The notes under the pieces were generated by a model. It ran no database searches. It was not told the DNA's origin and worked only from the letters and a program-made list of their open reading frames with translations. Source: DASUPK01 sp963736685 (GTDB lineage Bacteria; Actinomycetota; Thermoleophilia; Solirubrobacterales; 70-9). Taken from it: 64,000 nucleotides of DNA. The stretch covers positions 184,374-248,373 of the forward strand of contig CAVTPZ010000037.1 of NCBI GenBank assembly GCA_963736685.1, read 5' to 3'. Shown here one piece after another: positions 10,071-19,303 of this stretch; positions within the stretch are counted from its first letter, which is position 1, and every line of letters starts with the position of its first letter. The translations under genes were made by a program, and so were the position numbers.

Positions 10071-11657
10071 ATGACCGGATATCTCCGCCGCCTGGCGACC
10101 ACTGGGGCCGCTTACACGGCCTCCAGCGTGATCTCGAAGCTGATCGCGGTCGCTCTGCTGCCGCTCTACACGCGCTATCTGACGCCGGCCGACTACGGCG
10201 CCGCCGAGGTGCTGGTCACGGGCGTGATCGCGGCCAGCATCGTGATCCGCCTCGGGATCATCGAGGCGCTCCTCCGCTTCTACTACCAGGCCGACGAGGT
10301 CCCGGATCAGGTGGTGAAGACCGCGTTTGCGTCGCTGCTCTGGACCACGACGATCGGGCTGGTGATCGCGTTGCCGCTGGCCGAGCCCCTGTCGCGTCTG
10401 CTCCTCGATCACTCGGATCCGGGCCTGATGCGGATCGCGATCTTCGGCCTCTGGGTGTTCACGATGTTCGAGTTCCTGACCGCGCTCTTCCGCATCGACG
10501 AGCGCGCCAAGGCCTACTTCACGTTCACCGTCGCGAACGTCCTGGTGACGATCCCGGTGACGGTGTGGCTGGTGGTCGGCGAGGGCAAGGGTGCCAGCGG
10601 CCTCCTCTGGGGGCAATACGCGACTGGAGCGGTGTTCCTCGCCGGCCTGATCGTCGCGCAGCGCCGCCGGCTGGCACTGGTCCCCGACTTCCCGCTGTGG
10701 CGGCGCATGCTCCGCTGGGGCCTGCCGACGATGCCGGCCGAGCTCTCGCTCTACTCCCTCAACTTCATCGACCGGTTGCTGATCGTCCGGATCCTCGGGC
10801 TCGGCGACGCCGGCCTCTACAGCCTGTCCGTGAAGTTCGCGCAGGCCGTGAACGTACTGGTCAAGGGCTTCCAGCTCGCCTGGCCGCCGCTCGCCTACTC
10901 GATCACGGACGACGACGAGGCGCGTCACGCCTACGCCGTGATCGTCACCTGGTTCGTGTCCGTCACCACCTTTTTCGTCGTCGGGATGTGGCTGGAGTCG
11001 CGCTGGATCGTCCGCGTGCTCGCGGGCCCCGAGTTCTTCGACTCCTACAAGACGATCGGGCTGATCTCGACCGGGGTGATGCTCTACGCGCTCTACCTCG
11101 TCCTGGTGATCATCCTCGGCCGCACCGGCCGGACCGAGTTCAACTTCCCGGCGACCGCGGTGGGGACCGTGGTCAACATCGCGCTCAATCTGATCCTGTT
11201 GCCGTCGATGGGAATCGTCGGTGCGGGGATCGCGCTGGTGGCCTCCTACGCCGTGATCCTCGTCCTGATGTACATCTTCACCCAGCGTCTCTTCAAGGTC
11301 CCGTACGAGTGGGTGCGCCTCGCCCAGGCGGCCGGGCTCGCCATCGTGCTGGTGCTCGCCGGCGAGCTGTTGCTGCCGACGAGCGGGTTCTGGGGGCTGG
11401 CTGGCCGGACCGCGCTCTGGCTGGCGTATCCGCTGCTGCTCTGGGTCACGGGCTTCCTGAACGACGAGGAGCGCGAGGCGGCCGGGCGTGTGATGAGCCC
11501 GGCATACGTCAAGGCGGCGCTCAGCAGGCTCCGCGAGGCGCCACCGCCTGAGGAGGAGGAGAAGGAGGAGGAACCGGAGGAGATGCGGGGCCACGGCCCG
11601 CGCCTTACGCGCGAGACGCTCGAGGCCGAGCAGCGGGACGAGGACGCGATCCGCTAG
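10071..11657 (+). CDS. polysaccharide flippase (Wzx/MATE-like, MOP superfamily)
   Basis: 528 residues with 12-14 membrane helices. The N-terminus TASSVISKLIAVALLPLYTRYLTPADYGAAEV is typical of polysaccharide biosynthesis family PF01943/PF14667 proteins (shown here only as a description of the start region). It would flip undecaprenyl-linked oligosaccharides to the outer face. The last 50 residues are charged, with a run of Glu and Lys. The ATG at 10071 is the natural start; the open frame extends upstream only inside the previous gene. The 3' end overlaps the convergent glycosyltransferase by 4 bases. Confidence 0.88.
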   Translation: MTGYLRRLATTGAAYTASSVISKLIAVALLPLYTRYLTPADYGAAEVLVTGVIAASIVIRLGIIEALLRFYYQADEVPDQVVKTAFASLLWTTTIGLVIALPLAEPLSRLLLDHSDPGLMRIAIFGLWVFTMFEFLTALFRIDERAKAYFTFTVANVLVTIPVTVWLVVGEGKGASGLLWGQYATGAVFLAGLIVAQRRRLALVPDFPLWRRMLRWGLPTMPAELSLYSLNFIDRLLIVRILGLGDAGLYSLSVKFAQAVNVLVKGFQLAWPPLAYSITDDDEARHAYAVIVTWFVSVTTFFVVGMWLESRWIVRVLAGPEFFDSYKTIGLISTGVMLYALYLVLVIILGRTGRTEFNFPATAVGTVVNIALNLILLPSMGIVGAGIALVASYAVILVLMYIFTQRLFKVPYEWVRLAQAAGLAIVLVLAGELLLPTSGFWGLAGRTALWLAYPLLLWVTGFLNDEEREAAGRVMSPAYVKAALSRLREAPPPEEEEKEEEPEEMRGHGPRLTRETLEAEQRDEDAIR

Positions 11658-12673
11658 GCCGCGGCCTGCTCCAAGACGGAGCTCATCCGTGCCGCCATCG
11701 CCTTCACGTCATGGGGCTTCGCCGCTTCCCGCGCAGCCGGGTTCGGTGACGGCAGCGAGGCCGCTCGCGCCAGCGCCGCTGCCAGTGCATCGGTGTCCTC
11801 GGGATCGACCAGCACGCCTGCTTCGGGAGTGACGAACTCGGGGGGGCCGCCGACCTCCGTCGCGACGACGCTTCGCGCCATCGCCATCGCCTCCAGCGTC
11901 GCCTGGCCGAATGGCTCTGTGAGCGAGGGCTGGCAGAGGACGTCGCAGGCGGCCACCCACTGCGGGACGTCCTGCTGCGGGATGCGGCCCACCAGGGTGA
12001 CCCCGGCCTGACCTTCGAGCTTGCTCCGCTCGGGACCGTCGCCGACGAAGGCGAGACGGCCGCGGCCGAACGCAGCGAATGCGTCGGCCAGGCGCTCGGT
12101 GTTCTTGCGCTCGATCAGCGAGCCGACGCAGAGGAAGGCCGGACCGTCGCCCTCCCAGCCGAGCGCGGCGCGCGCCTCCGCCGCCTCGCGGGGGGAGAAC
12201 GTCTCCAGGTCGACGCCGCAGTCGGCGACCTCGATCTTCGCCTCGGCTGAGGGAATTCGCTCGGTCAACCGTCCGGCGAGCCAGTGTGAGTTTGCGATCA
12301 CGGCCGAGGAGCGGTGCAGCACCCACCGCGTCGCCGTGGTGACCCCGGGGATCCGGCCCAGGTTGGCGACGTCCTGGCCGTGCGCCATGACGACGAGGGG
12401 CGCGCCGGCGGCACGGGCCGCCAGCGCGCCGGCGGCGCCCGAGGGAAAGAGAAAGTGGGCGAACACGACGTCGGGCTTGAAGCGACGGGCGGCTGCACGC
12501 GACTCCCTCGCCAGGCGCAGGTACTTGGACCGCGAGCCGCCTCGCTGGCTGATCGAGGAAACCTCGAGCTCGTGTCCGAGCGCCTCGAGCTCGCGGGTGA
12601 GCGGCACCAGGAAGCTGCCCAGGTCCGGCTGCTCTGGGCTGGGCCACATCTGGGTGACCTCGAGGATCCTCAC
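11654..12673 (-). CDS. glycosyltransferase family 4
   Basis: A 339-residue GT-B fold glycosyltransferase. The N-terminal domain begins MRILEVTQMWPSPEQPDLGSF (GTG start), with the DLG motif typical of GT4 acceptor loops. The C-terminal donor domain has LCVGSLIERKNTERL and the E-x7-E pattern EPFGQATLE. It transfers an activated sugar in the cytoplasm. Its start overlaps the stop of the GT2 gene by 4 bases, so the two minus-strand genes form an operon inside an otherwise plus-strand locus. Confidence 0.9.
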   Translation of the reverse strand: MRILEVTQMWPSPEQPDLGSFLVPLTRELEALGHELEVSSISQRGGSRSKYLRLARESRAAARRFKPDVVFAHFLFPSGAAGALAARAAGAPLVVMAHGQDVANLGRIPGVTTATRWVLHRSSAVIANSHWLAGRLTERIPSAEAKIEVADCGVDLETFSPREAAEARAALGWEGDGPAFLCVGSLIERKNTERLADAFAAFGRGRLAFVGDGPERSKLEGQAGVTLVGRIPQQDVPQWVAACDVLCQPSLTEPFGQATLEAMAMARSVVATEVGGPPEFVTPEAGVLVDPEDTDALAAALARAASLPSPNPAAREAAKPHDVKAMAARMSSVLEQAAA

Positions 12674-13605
12674 GACTCCGACCCTAGCCGCCGGTTGTAC
12701 GCCTCCGCCGCCTCGCGAATCCCCTCGCCGCGATCAGGGAGGAGCGCCTGTCGAGCGTGCAGCCAGTAGCGCTCCGGGGAGTGGCCGGGCAGGAAGACCG
12801 CGGCGACGGCGCGCAGCAGATGCGGCCAGGCGAGCAGGGGCCGCATCAGGAACGCCTCCGCCCGGCCGTGGTGCTTGCGCAGGTAGCGGTCACGGTTGCG
12901 GTGGTACTCCACGATCCGCCGCTCGGCCCCGGCGGCGTCCTGGGCCATCTGATCGTGGTGGATCGCACGGGCCGACGGGACGAAGAGGATCTTCCACCCG
13001 GCGTCACCGAGCCGCTTGCAGAAGTCGGTCTCATCGGAGTAGACGAAGAACTCGGGGTCGAGCCAGCCGACCTGCTCCGCCGCTTCCCGCCGGACCATCA
13101 TGGCGCTGGACTGCACCCAGCCGACGGGGCGGATGCCAGCTCCACCGCTCTCGACGGTCAGCCGCCGATGCAGAAAGAACGCTCCGGCAACGGCCGTTTC
13201 GACCCCGGGAAGCCGCCAGGCGCAGGGAACCTCCCGGCCGTCCGGGGACAGGAGCTGCGCGCCGGCGACCGCCGCCTCGCGATCGGACTGCAGGGCGCCG
13301 AGCAGCGCCGCCACCGCGCCGGGCTGCAGCTCGGAGTCCTCGTTGAGGAGCAGGCAGAACTCGCCAGTCGCCTCCTGCAGTAGGCGACTGTCGTTGGCCG
13401 CCTTGCCTGTCCTGCGATCGAGCGCGATCAGGCGAATGTCGCGCCCGAGGGCCCGCACGGCTTCGGCGGAGCCGTCGTCGGAGGCGTTGTCGAGCACGAG
13501 GATCTCGTGCTCGAGATCGGAGGGCGTCGTCCGTTCGATCGCGTCCAGGCACGAGAGCAGGAGATCCCGCCCGTTGGTGTTGACCACGCAATAGGAGACC
13601 AGCAC
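12670..13605 (-). CDS. glycosyltransferase family 2 (rhamnosyltransferase-like)
   Basis: A 311-residue GT-A enzyme. It has the nucleotide-binding LVLDNASDDGS, the metal-binding region LLLNEDSELQPG (a DxD-like acidic pair), and the acceptor motif SDETDFCKRLGDAGW. C-terminal amphipathic segments may touch the membrane. GTG start at 13605, 17 bases from the divergent GT4 gene, so the promoters must overlap. The fit is to WbbL/RfbF-type rhamnosyltransferases, but the donor sugar cannot be read from sequence. Confidence 0.9.
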   Translation of the reverse strand: MLVSYCVVNTNGRDLLLSCLDAIERTTPSDLEHEILVLDNASDDGSAEAVRALGRDIRLIALDRRTGKAANDSRLLQEATGEFCLLLNEDSELQPGAVAALLGALQSDREAAVAGAQLLSPDGREVPCAWRLPGVETAVAGAFFLHRRLTVESGGAGIRPVGWVQSSAMMVRREAAEQVGWLDPEFFVYSDETDFCKRLGDAGWKILFVPSARAIHHDQMAQDAAGAERRIVEYHRNRDRYLRKHHGRAEAFLMRPLLAWPHLLRAVAAVFLPGHSPERYWLHARQALLPDRGEGIREAAEAYNRRLGSES

Positions 13606-13622
13606 GGCGACAATGCTCGCCC

Positions 13623-14729
13623 ATGCGCGTTCAGATCGTCGATCCGGCGGCGTACACGCCGCCGTACGACCACGCCCTCTCGGGCGCGCTCGCCCGTGCC
13701 GGGGTGGAGGTGGAGCTGGTGACCGCTCGGTTCCCGTACGGCCCGGTCCCTGTGGAGCAGGGATATGAGCTGAACGAGTTCTTCTACCGTCGCGGCTCGC
13801 GTGCCGGGATCGGGCCCAGGCGCCGCCGTCTGCTCCGGGCCTTCGAACACGTCCCGGACATGCTGCGCTACCGGCGCATCGCCGAGCAGGCCGACCTCGT
13901 CCACTACCAATGGCTGCCCATCCCGGCGCTCGACCGGCACCTGCTCCCCCCGAAGCGGCCGCGGATCTACACGATGCACTGGCGCCTCCCGGAGGCCGAT
14001 TCGCGCGTCGGGCGTGCGCTGAGCAAGCTCCTCGCGAAGATGGACGCGGTCGTCGTGCACTCCGAGCACGGTTCGGCGCGGCTTCAGGCCGATTTCGGCG
14101 TGCCGGCCGATCACCTGCGGGTCATCCCGCACGGGGCGTTCGACTATCTGACCCGGCAGGAGGACGAGCTGCCGCTTCCGCCCGAGCTCCAGGCGGTCGA
14201 AGGCCCCGTGATCCTCGCCTTCGGCTTGATTCGGCCGTACAAGGGGACCGACGTGCTGCTCGAGGCGTTCTCACGCGTCGATCGCGGAGAGCTCTGGATC
14301 GTCGGCATGCCTCGGATGCCCATGGACGAGCTGCGGCGGCTGGCGGATCAGGCCCCGGGCAGAGTCCGCTTCATCGATCGGTTCATCCCGGACCAGGAAA
14401 TTCCGGCCTTCATGCGTCGCGCCGACCTCGTGGTCCTGCCCTACCGGAACATCGAGCAGTCCGGCGTCCTCTACACGGCACTCGCCTTCGGGCGGCCGAT
14501 GGTGTTGAGCGCCGTGGGTGGATTCACCGAGATCGGCGAGCGCGGTGCGGCGCGCCTGGTCCCGCCCGAGGATCCCGGCGCGCTTGCGGAGGCGGTCACG
14601 GAGTTGATCGCCGACCGCGACACCGCAGCCGCGCTGGCGGCCGGCGCCGAGCGGGAGGCGGCGAACATCTCCTCCTGGGAGCGCATCGCGGAGTCGACGG
14701 TCGAGCTGTACCGCGCCCTGCTCGGGTGA
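13623..14729 (+). CDS. glycosyltransferase family 4
   Basis: A 368-residue GT-B enzyme. The N-terminus MRVQIVDPAAYTPPYDHAL and the central VHYQWLP and YTMHWRLPEAD resemble GT4 acceptor domains. The donor domain contains ILAFGLIRPYKGTDVLLEAF and the acidic region YRNIEQSGVLYTALAFGRP, which stands in for E-x7-E. It begins a tight plus-strand run to 18069. A GACAAT box lies 8 bases before the ATG. Confidence 0.9.
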   Translation: MRVQIVDPAAYTPPYDHALSGALARAGVEVELVTARFPYGPVPVEQGYELNEFFYRRGSRAGIGPRRRRLLRAFEHVPDMLRYRRIAEQADLVHYQWLPIPALDRHLLPPKRPRIYTMHWRLPEADSRVGRALSKLLAKMDAVVVHSEHGSARLQADFGVPADHLRVIPHGAFDYLTRQEDELPLPPELQAVEGPVILAFGLIRPYKGTDVLLEAFSRVDRGELWIVGMPRMPMDELRRLADQAPGRVRFIDRFIPDQEIPAFMRRADLVVLPYRNIEQSGVLYTALAFGRPMVLSAVGGFTEIGERGAARLVPPEDPGALAEAVTELIADRDTAAALAAGAEREAANISSWERIAESTVELYRALLG

Positions 14730-14748
14730 GCGCCGATAATCCCTGCCC

Positions 14749-15879
14749 ATGGCGCTCGAGATCGTCTTCTGGGCCGCGATCGGCCTGATCGTCTATGCCC
14801 ACCTGGGCTATCCCCTGCTGCTCTGGGCTCTCGCCCGGCTCTTCGGGGAGGACAGGCCCTCCTCGGAGCTCGACGGCGAGCTGCCGGCGGTCACGCTGGT
14901 CATCCCCGCCTACGACGAGGAGGAGGTGATCGAGGGCAAGATCGCAAATGCCCGCGAGCTCGACTACCCGGACGGCCGGCTCGAGATCGTGGTGGCCTCG
15001 GATGGCTCCTCCGACCGGACGGCGGAGCTGGCCCGGGTCGCGGGAGCCGACCGGGTGCTCGAGTTGCCCCGCGGCGGCAAGGTCGCCGCTCTGAATAGGG
15101 CTGTCCACGACGCGAGCGGCGCGATTCTCGCCTTCTCTGACGCGAACAGCTACTGGCACCCCGATGCCCTGCGTCGGCTCGTCGCCCGCTTCGCCGACGA
15201 GCGCGTCGGCTACGCCTGCGGCCAGGTCCGCTTCTCGGGCGGGGAGGGCGGCAACCAGGAGGGGATCTACTGGCGCTATGAGATGGTCGTTCGCTCGATG
15301 GAGACACGCCTCTCCGGCATCACCGCGGGGAACGGCGCGATCTACGCCGTCCGCCGCGAGGCCTACATCGAGCTGGACCCGAGTCGCGGGCAGGACATCG
15401 GGTTCCCGTTCGAGCTCACCAAGCGCGGCTGGCGGGCGGTGTACGAGCCGGACGCGGTGGCCGAGGAGAAAATGGCCCCGACCGTCGAGGGCGAGTTCCG
15501 CCGTAAGCGCCGCATGATGTGGGGGCTCTGGGACGTGATGCTGCGGTGGGGAATGCTCGACCCGCGCGGCTACGGCCCCGGCTATGCGCTCGAGATCTAC
15601 TCGCACCGCCTGCTGCGTTACCTGACGCCCTGGCTCCACGTAGTCGCCTTCGGAGTGAACATCGCGCTGCTCGGACATGGCCCGCTCTACGTGGTCACGA
15701 TGGCCCTGCAGGTCGCACTTCTGCTGGGGGCGCTGCTCGGGCGCTTCATACCCGCGCTGCCCTTCCGGATCGCCTACTACTACGTCACCGTGACCGCCTC
15801 GATCGCAGTCGGACTCTGGGATCGCCTCCGTGCCGGCTCCGTGCCGATCGGCTGGGAGAAGGTGGAGGGCACCCGATGA
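14749..15879 (+). CDS. membrane glycosyltransferase family 2 (processive-type)
   Basis: 376 residues. A short N-terminal membrane helix precedes the GT-A domain, with PAYDEEEVIEGKI, ASDGSSDRT, the DxD-like FSDANSYW, the acceptor GQDIGFPFELTKRGW, and RRKRRMMWGLWD, which matches the (Q/R)xxRW element of processive synthases. C-terminal helices (about 285-365) follow. The architecture is like hyaluronan/cellulose-type synthases and IcaA. The stop overlaps the next ATG (ATGA). Confidence 0.9.
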   Translation: MALEIVFWAAIGLIVYAHLGYPLLLWALARLFGEDRPSSELDGELPAVTLVIPAYDEEEVIEGKIANARELDYPDGRLEIVVASDGSSDRTAELARVAGADRVLELPRGGKVAALNRAVHDASGAILAFSDANSYWHPDALRRLVARFADERVGYACGQVRFSGGEGGNQEGIYWRYEMVVRSMETRLSGITAGNGAIYAVRREAYIELDPSRGQDIGFPFELTKRGWRAVYEPDAVAEEKMAPTVEGEFRRKRRMMWGLWDVMLRWGMLDPRGYGPGYALEIYSHRLLRYLTPWLHVVAFGVNIALLGHGPLYVVTMALQVALLLGALLGRFIPALPFRIAYYYVTVTASIAVGLWDRLRAGSVPIGWEKVEGTR

Positions 15880-16595
15880 GCGGTCCGAATGGGCCCGTGC
15901 CGGACGCGGCGCAGCAGCGCCTGGATGTGCCGCCGCCGGCGACCCGCCCCAAACAGGGGCTTCCCAGCTGGGCGGACCTGGCGATCGCAGTGGTTTCGCT
16001 GATCCTGGTCTCTCCGGTCCTGCTCGCGATTGCGATCGCGATCAAGCTGACCTCGCGCGGGCCGGTGATCTACCGGCAGCGCCGCGTCGGCCGTGACGGC
16101 GTGATCTTCGAGATGTTCAAGCTGCGCACCATGCGCCAGGGAGCCGATCCGATCGGTGTCGGCACCGCGGTCACCGCCGAGGACCCGCGCGTGACGGCGA
16201 TCGGCAGGCTGCTGCGCCGGTTCTCGCTCGATGAGCTCCCGAACCTCTTCAACGTGCTGCGCGGCGACATGCGGATCGTCGGCCCGCGGGCGACGCTGCC
16301 CGCCCAGGTCGAGCTCTACACGCCCCGCCAGCTGCGCCGGCTGGACCTGCGTCCCGGCGTCACCGGGTGGGCCCAGATCCACGGGCGCGCCGGGATTCCC
16401 TGGGAGGAGCGGATCGAGCTGGACGTCTGGTACGTCGAGCATCGCTCGCTGCGCCTCGACCTGAAGATCCTCGCCCGGACCCCGGCCGCCCTGCTCGGAG
16501 GCGCCGGGAACGTGGCGGTGGACCAGTACGCCGGCGCGGCGCCCGACTCTCCGTTGCGAAAGGCCGCCGAGCGCGAGCAGGCCGGGGAGCGCTGA
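15876..16595 (+). CDS. initiating sugar transferase (PglC/WcaJ type phosphoglycosyl transferase)
   Basis: 239 residues. After a proline-rich 30-residue head comes one membrane (re-entrant) helix, LAIAVVSLILVSPVLLAIAI, then SRGPVIYRQRRVGRDG, EMFKLRTM and SLDELPNLFNVLRGDM followed by RIVGPR. These are the signatures of the bacterial sugar transferase family PF02397. It moves a sugar-1-phosphate to undecaprenyl phosphate, the first step of repeat-unit assembly. It lacks the N-terminal four-helix part of WcaJ, so it is the short, PglC-like form. ATG at 15876; stop and next ATG share TGATG. Confidence 0.93.
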   Translation: MSGPNGPVPDAAQQRLDVPPPATRPKQGLPSWADLAIAVVSLILVSPVLLAIAIAIKLTSRGPVIYRQRRVGRDGVIFEMFKLRTMRQGADPIGVGTAVTAEDPRVTAIGRLLRRFSLDELPNLFNVLRGDMRIVGPRATLPAQVELYTPRQLRRLDLRPGVTGWAQIHGRAGIPWEERIELDVWYVEHRSLRLDLKILARTPAALLGGAGNVAVDQYAGAAPDSPLRKAAEREQAGER

Positions 16596-17143
16596 TGGCC
16601 CGCGGGATCTCGCTGAGGGACTTCCGCCCCGAGGATGCGGCGGCGGTTCAGCGCTGGTTCAACTCGCCCGCGGCGACGGCGAACCTCCTCGAGCACCGGG
16701 ATGGAGAGTTCACCGAGGAAGACGCCCGGCGCTGGGTGCAGGGCGCGATCGACCAGGCGACAGATCCGAAGGCCGAGGACCGCAAGTGGGCCGTGGAGGT
16801 CGAGGGAATCGACGACGCCGTCGGCTTCACGGCGCTCTATGGCCTCAACCGCCAGACCGCGCCGGAGCTGGGGGCGATCATGGGGGACGATCGGGTCCGC
16901 GGCCGCGGAGTCGGCCGGGAGGCCGAGCGGCTGACCAACCTGAAGGCCTTCGAGGAATTCGGCGCCCACAAGGTCTACGGCCGGATCCCGGCGTCCAACG
17001 AGGCCGCCAAGAAGGCCGTCATCTACAACGGCTGGAAGCAGGAGGGGGTCCTGCGCAACCAGGTCCGGCATGGTGAGGAGTTGATCGACGTGGAGCTCTG
17101 GGGCGGCTTTCGCGAGGACCTGCCCGAGCCGCCCGAAGAGTGA
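16595..17143 (+). CDS. GNAT-family N-acetyltransferase
   Basis: A 182-residue RimJ/RimL-like GNAT. It begins ISLRDFRPEDAAAVQRWFN and has the acetyl-CoA loop region GDDRVRGRGVGREAERL and the late NEAAKKAVIYNGWKQEGVLR, standard for motif A and motif B. In this setting it may acetylate an amino sugar, as PseH or WecD do, but a general protein acetylase is possible. No aminotransferase is seen in the window. It overlaps the sugar transferase gene by one base. Confidence 0.85.
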   Translation: MARGISLRDFRPEDAAAVQRWFNSPAATANLLEHRDGEFTEEDARRWVQGAIDQATDPKAEDRKWAVEVEGIDDAVGFTALYGLNRQTAPELGAIMGDDRVRGRGVGREAERLTNLKAFEEFGAHKVYGRIPASNEAAKKAVIYNGWKQEGVLRNQVRHGEELIDVELWGGFREDLPEPPEE

Positions 17144-18069
17144 GCCACACGGCCCGCCTGATCGAGGATCTCGGCCTCGAGGCCTCCGACACGGAGTTCT
17201 TCCGATCGGCGGAGTTCTTCGCGGCCGAGGGGGTCACGCACACGCTGGCGATCGGAGACGTGATGCGCCTCCCGGTCATCGTTCGAGACATTGAGGGCGT
17301 CGGCCGTATCGACGCGATCTCACCGTACGGATATCCCGGCGCCCATCTTCTTGATCCGCTGGACCCCGGGTCCGACCCTCTCGACCCGCAGCAGATCGAC
17401 TGGTCCGAAACTGGCCTGGTCTCCGTGTTCGTTCGCGACCGCATCGGCGAGAGCCGCACCTTCGCCGGTGGGACCGTCCGCAACCTCGTCCAGATCGCGG
17501 CGGGTGACGGCGGGATTCGGAAAAGACTTCGTGAGCAGATCAGGCGCAACGAGAGGCGCGGTTGGGAGGTTCGCTTCGCGACGGGCCCCGAGGATGCTGC
17601 GGCCCTGATGGCGTTCAAGTATGCGTACGACGAGACGATGGCCCGGACAGGGGCCGCCGAGCGCTACCTCTACCCGCTCTCCTACTTCGAGACCCTGCTG
17701 AAGAGCAGCGGCTGCTGGCTCCTGCTCGCCGAGCGAGAGGGACGCCGCCTCGCCGGCGCGCTCGCCGTTCTCAGCGACCGCTACCTGCACTACTACCTCG
17801 GGGGCACTGCGGACGATGCGCTCGGCGATTCCCCGATGAAGAATCTGTTCGCGGGGATGATCAAGCTGGGCATCGAGCTGGGCGTCCCGGTCAATCTCGG
17901 GGGAGGGCTCACTCCCGGGGACTCGCTCGAGGATTTCAAGCGAGGCTTCGGCACCCGAGAGGAGCCATTCCGAACGCACGAGTTGGTCGCTGACCTCGTC
18001 GCCTACGAGGAGCTCGTGGCGAGGGCGGAGCAGGCGTCCGAGGGCTTCTTCCCCGCGTATCGCGGCTAG
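17140..18069 (+). CDS. FemAB-like / GNAT-fold aminoacyl or acyl transferase
   Basis: A 309-residue protein of the FemAB/BioF2-like type: duplicated GNAT folds without a classical acetyl-CoA loop. Supporting stretches are IRKRLREQIRRNERRGWEV, the central helix LMAFKYAYDETMARTGA, and the late LGGTADDALGDSPMKNLFAGMIK and GGGLTPGDSLEDFKRGFG, closely like FemAB-family C-terminal halves. Such enzymes transfer amino acids from charged tRNA or acyl groups to cell-wall or polysaccharide precursors. It closes the plus-strand run (GTG start overlapping the GNAT gene) and overlaps the convergent amidase by 4 bases. Confidence 0.82.
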   Translation: MSHTARLIEDLGLEASDTEFFRSAEFFAAEGVTHTLAIGDVMRLPVIVRDIEGVGRIDAISPYGYPGAHLLDPLDPGSDPLDPQQIDWSETGLVSVFVRDRIGESRTFAGGTVRNLVQIAAGDGGIRKRLREQIRRNERRGWEVRFATGPEDAAALMAFKYAYDETMARTGAAERYLYPLSYFETLLKSSGCWLLLAEREGRRLAGALAVLSDRYLHYYLGGTADDALGDSPMKNLFAGMIKLGIELGVPVNLGGGLTPGDSLEDFKRGFGTREEPFRTHELVADLVAYEELVARAEQASEGFFPAYRG

Positions 18070-19271
18070 GCGCGGGTGCCGCCGCTGTTGTGGTGCCGCT
18101 TCTTCTTCCGTCCCTTTGCGAAGCGCTTGATCCGCTTCTGCACAGCCGCCTGGATCTGCGGCACCAGGGGAATCATCGCCCCGCCTGGGCAGGCGGTGAG
18201 CCCGAGGGTGGTGTGGCCGAGGACTCGCGGCACGGTGACGACCCTCCCGGCCGGGTAGCGGCTCTCGGGGCCGCCCGCGGAGGTCAGCTGCACCGTCCCG
18301 GTCGCCGGCGTGGCGTGGTTCACGCCCATCTTCCAGGCGAGGAACTGGATGATCGAGCGCTGCGCCTGCGGCGTCGGCGCCTCGGTGGTGTGGTCGCCGA
18401 TCGACGCGATCGAGGTGGTCTGTGCGTTGAAGCCCTGCGCCTGCGCTCCGACGACGGGACGCTTCAGGCCCCCGGCGCGGCCCTCGTACAGGGTGCCGAA
18501 GCGGTCGACCAGCGCGTTGTAGCCGATGTCGTTCCAGCCGTTGGCGAAGACGTGGAAGCGGCAGATGCCGAGCACGATCGAGGGAGCCTCCTCGGGCGTG
18601 TAGTCATTTGCGTTCACCGTGTGGTGGATGACCGCGGCGTTCACCGAGCCGTACTCGGCCGGGCCACGCGGCTGACAGCCGCCGCTGGCGAGGTCGGCGC
18701 CCCATGCGGCGCGGCTCACGATCGGAGGCTTCGGCGAGAGCTTCAGTGCCTGCGCGACCGGCGTCGAGGCTACGGAGATGACGGCGGCGTTGATCACATG
18801 ACGCGCTGAATTGACCAGCCGGTCGATCGGGCCACCCGAGGTTCCCGAGACGTTGACGAAGTGAAGTTGCCCATGAGGCCGGAAAGGTGCGCGGACCTGT
18901 GCGGCGTCGGCGCCGCCGGCGTAGATGGGCGTGCCGTCATCCTGGTCGACCCAGTCGCTCCAGTGGCCGCCATCGTCGCGAACCCGGATCTGGACCGTCC
19001 GCATCTCTCGCGCCACCCCGACGAGGTCGAAGCGATGCGGCGCCTCGACCGGGGCCGAGATCCAGCGGGGCGCCCGCTCGCGCGGATGTGCGGAGCGCGC
19101 GGCCGCCACCGAGTGCGGCGCCATCCGCTTGGCGACCGGAATCGCGCTTTCGAAGTCAACGGCGCCCGTGATGTACGGGCGCAGCGAGAGAGCCGGCGCC
19201 GCCACCCAGATGAGCGCCGCGACTAGCACAAGCACTGCGCCAAGCAGAACCTTCCTGCACATGCCCCACAC
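18066..19271 (-). CDS. exported N-acetylmuramoyl-L-alanine amidase (PGRP/amidase_2 domain)
   Basis: 401 residues with an N-terminal signal or anchor helix after MCRKVLL, a beta-rich region (about 60-170), and a zinc amidase domain (about 180-375). The zinc ligands are visible in AAVIHHTVNAN, in RVLGHTTLGLTACPGG (His and Cys), and the DIGYNALVDRFGTLYEGRAGG segment is diagnostic of PGRP-type amidases. It cleaves the lactyl-L-Ala bond of peptidoglycan outside the membrane. The C-terminus is a basic Lys/Arg/His tail that may bind the wall. Two in-frame starts (MWGM or the later MCRK) are possible. Confidence 0.92.
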   Translation of the reverse strand: MWGMCRKVLLGAVLVLVAALIWVAAPALSLRPYITGAVDFESAIPVAKRMAPHSVAAARSAHPRERAPRWISAPVEAPHRFDLVGVAREMRTVQIRVRDDGGHWSDWVDQDDGTPIYAGGADAAQVRAPFRPHGQLHFVNVSGTSGGPIDRLVNSARHVINAAVISVASTPVAQALKLSPKPPIVSRAAWGADLASGGCQPRGPAEYGSVNAAVIHHTVNANDYTPEEAPSIVLGICRFHVFANGWNDIGYNALVDRFGTLYEGRAGGLKRPVVGAQAQGFNAQTTSIASIGDHTTEAPTPQAQRSIIQFLAWKMGVNHATPATGTVQLTSAGGPESRYPAGRVVTVPRVLGHTTLGLTACPGGAMIPLVPQIQAAVQKRIKRFAKGRKKKRHHNSGGTRA

Positions 19272-19303
19272 CTAACCCGGTCGAGCCTCGCGGGATGCGG
19301 GAT

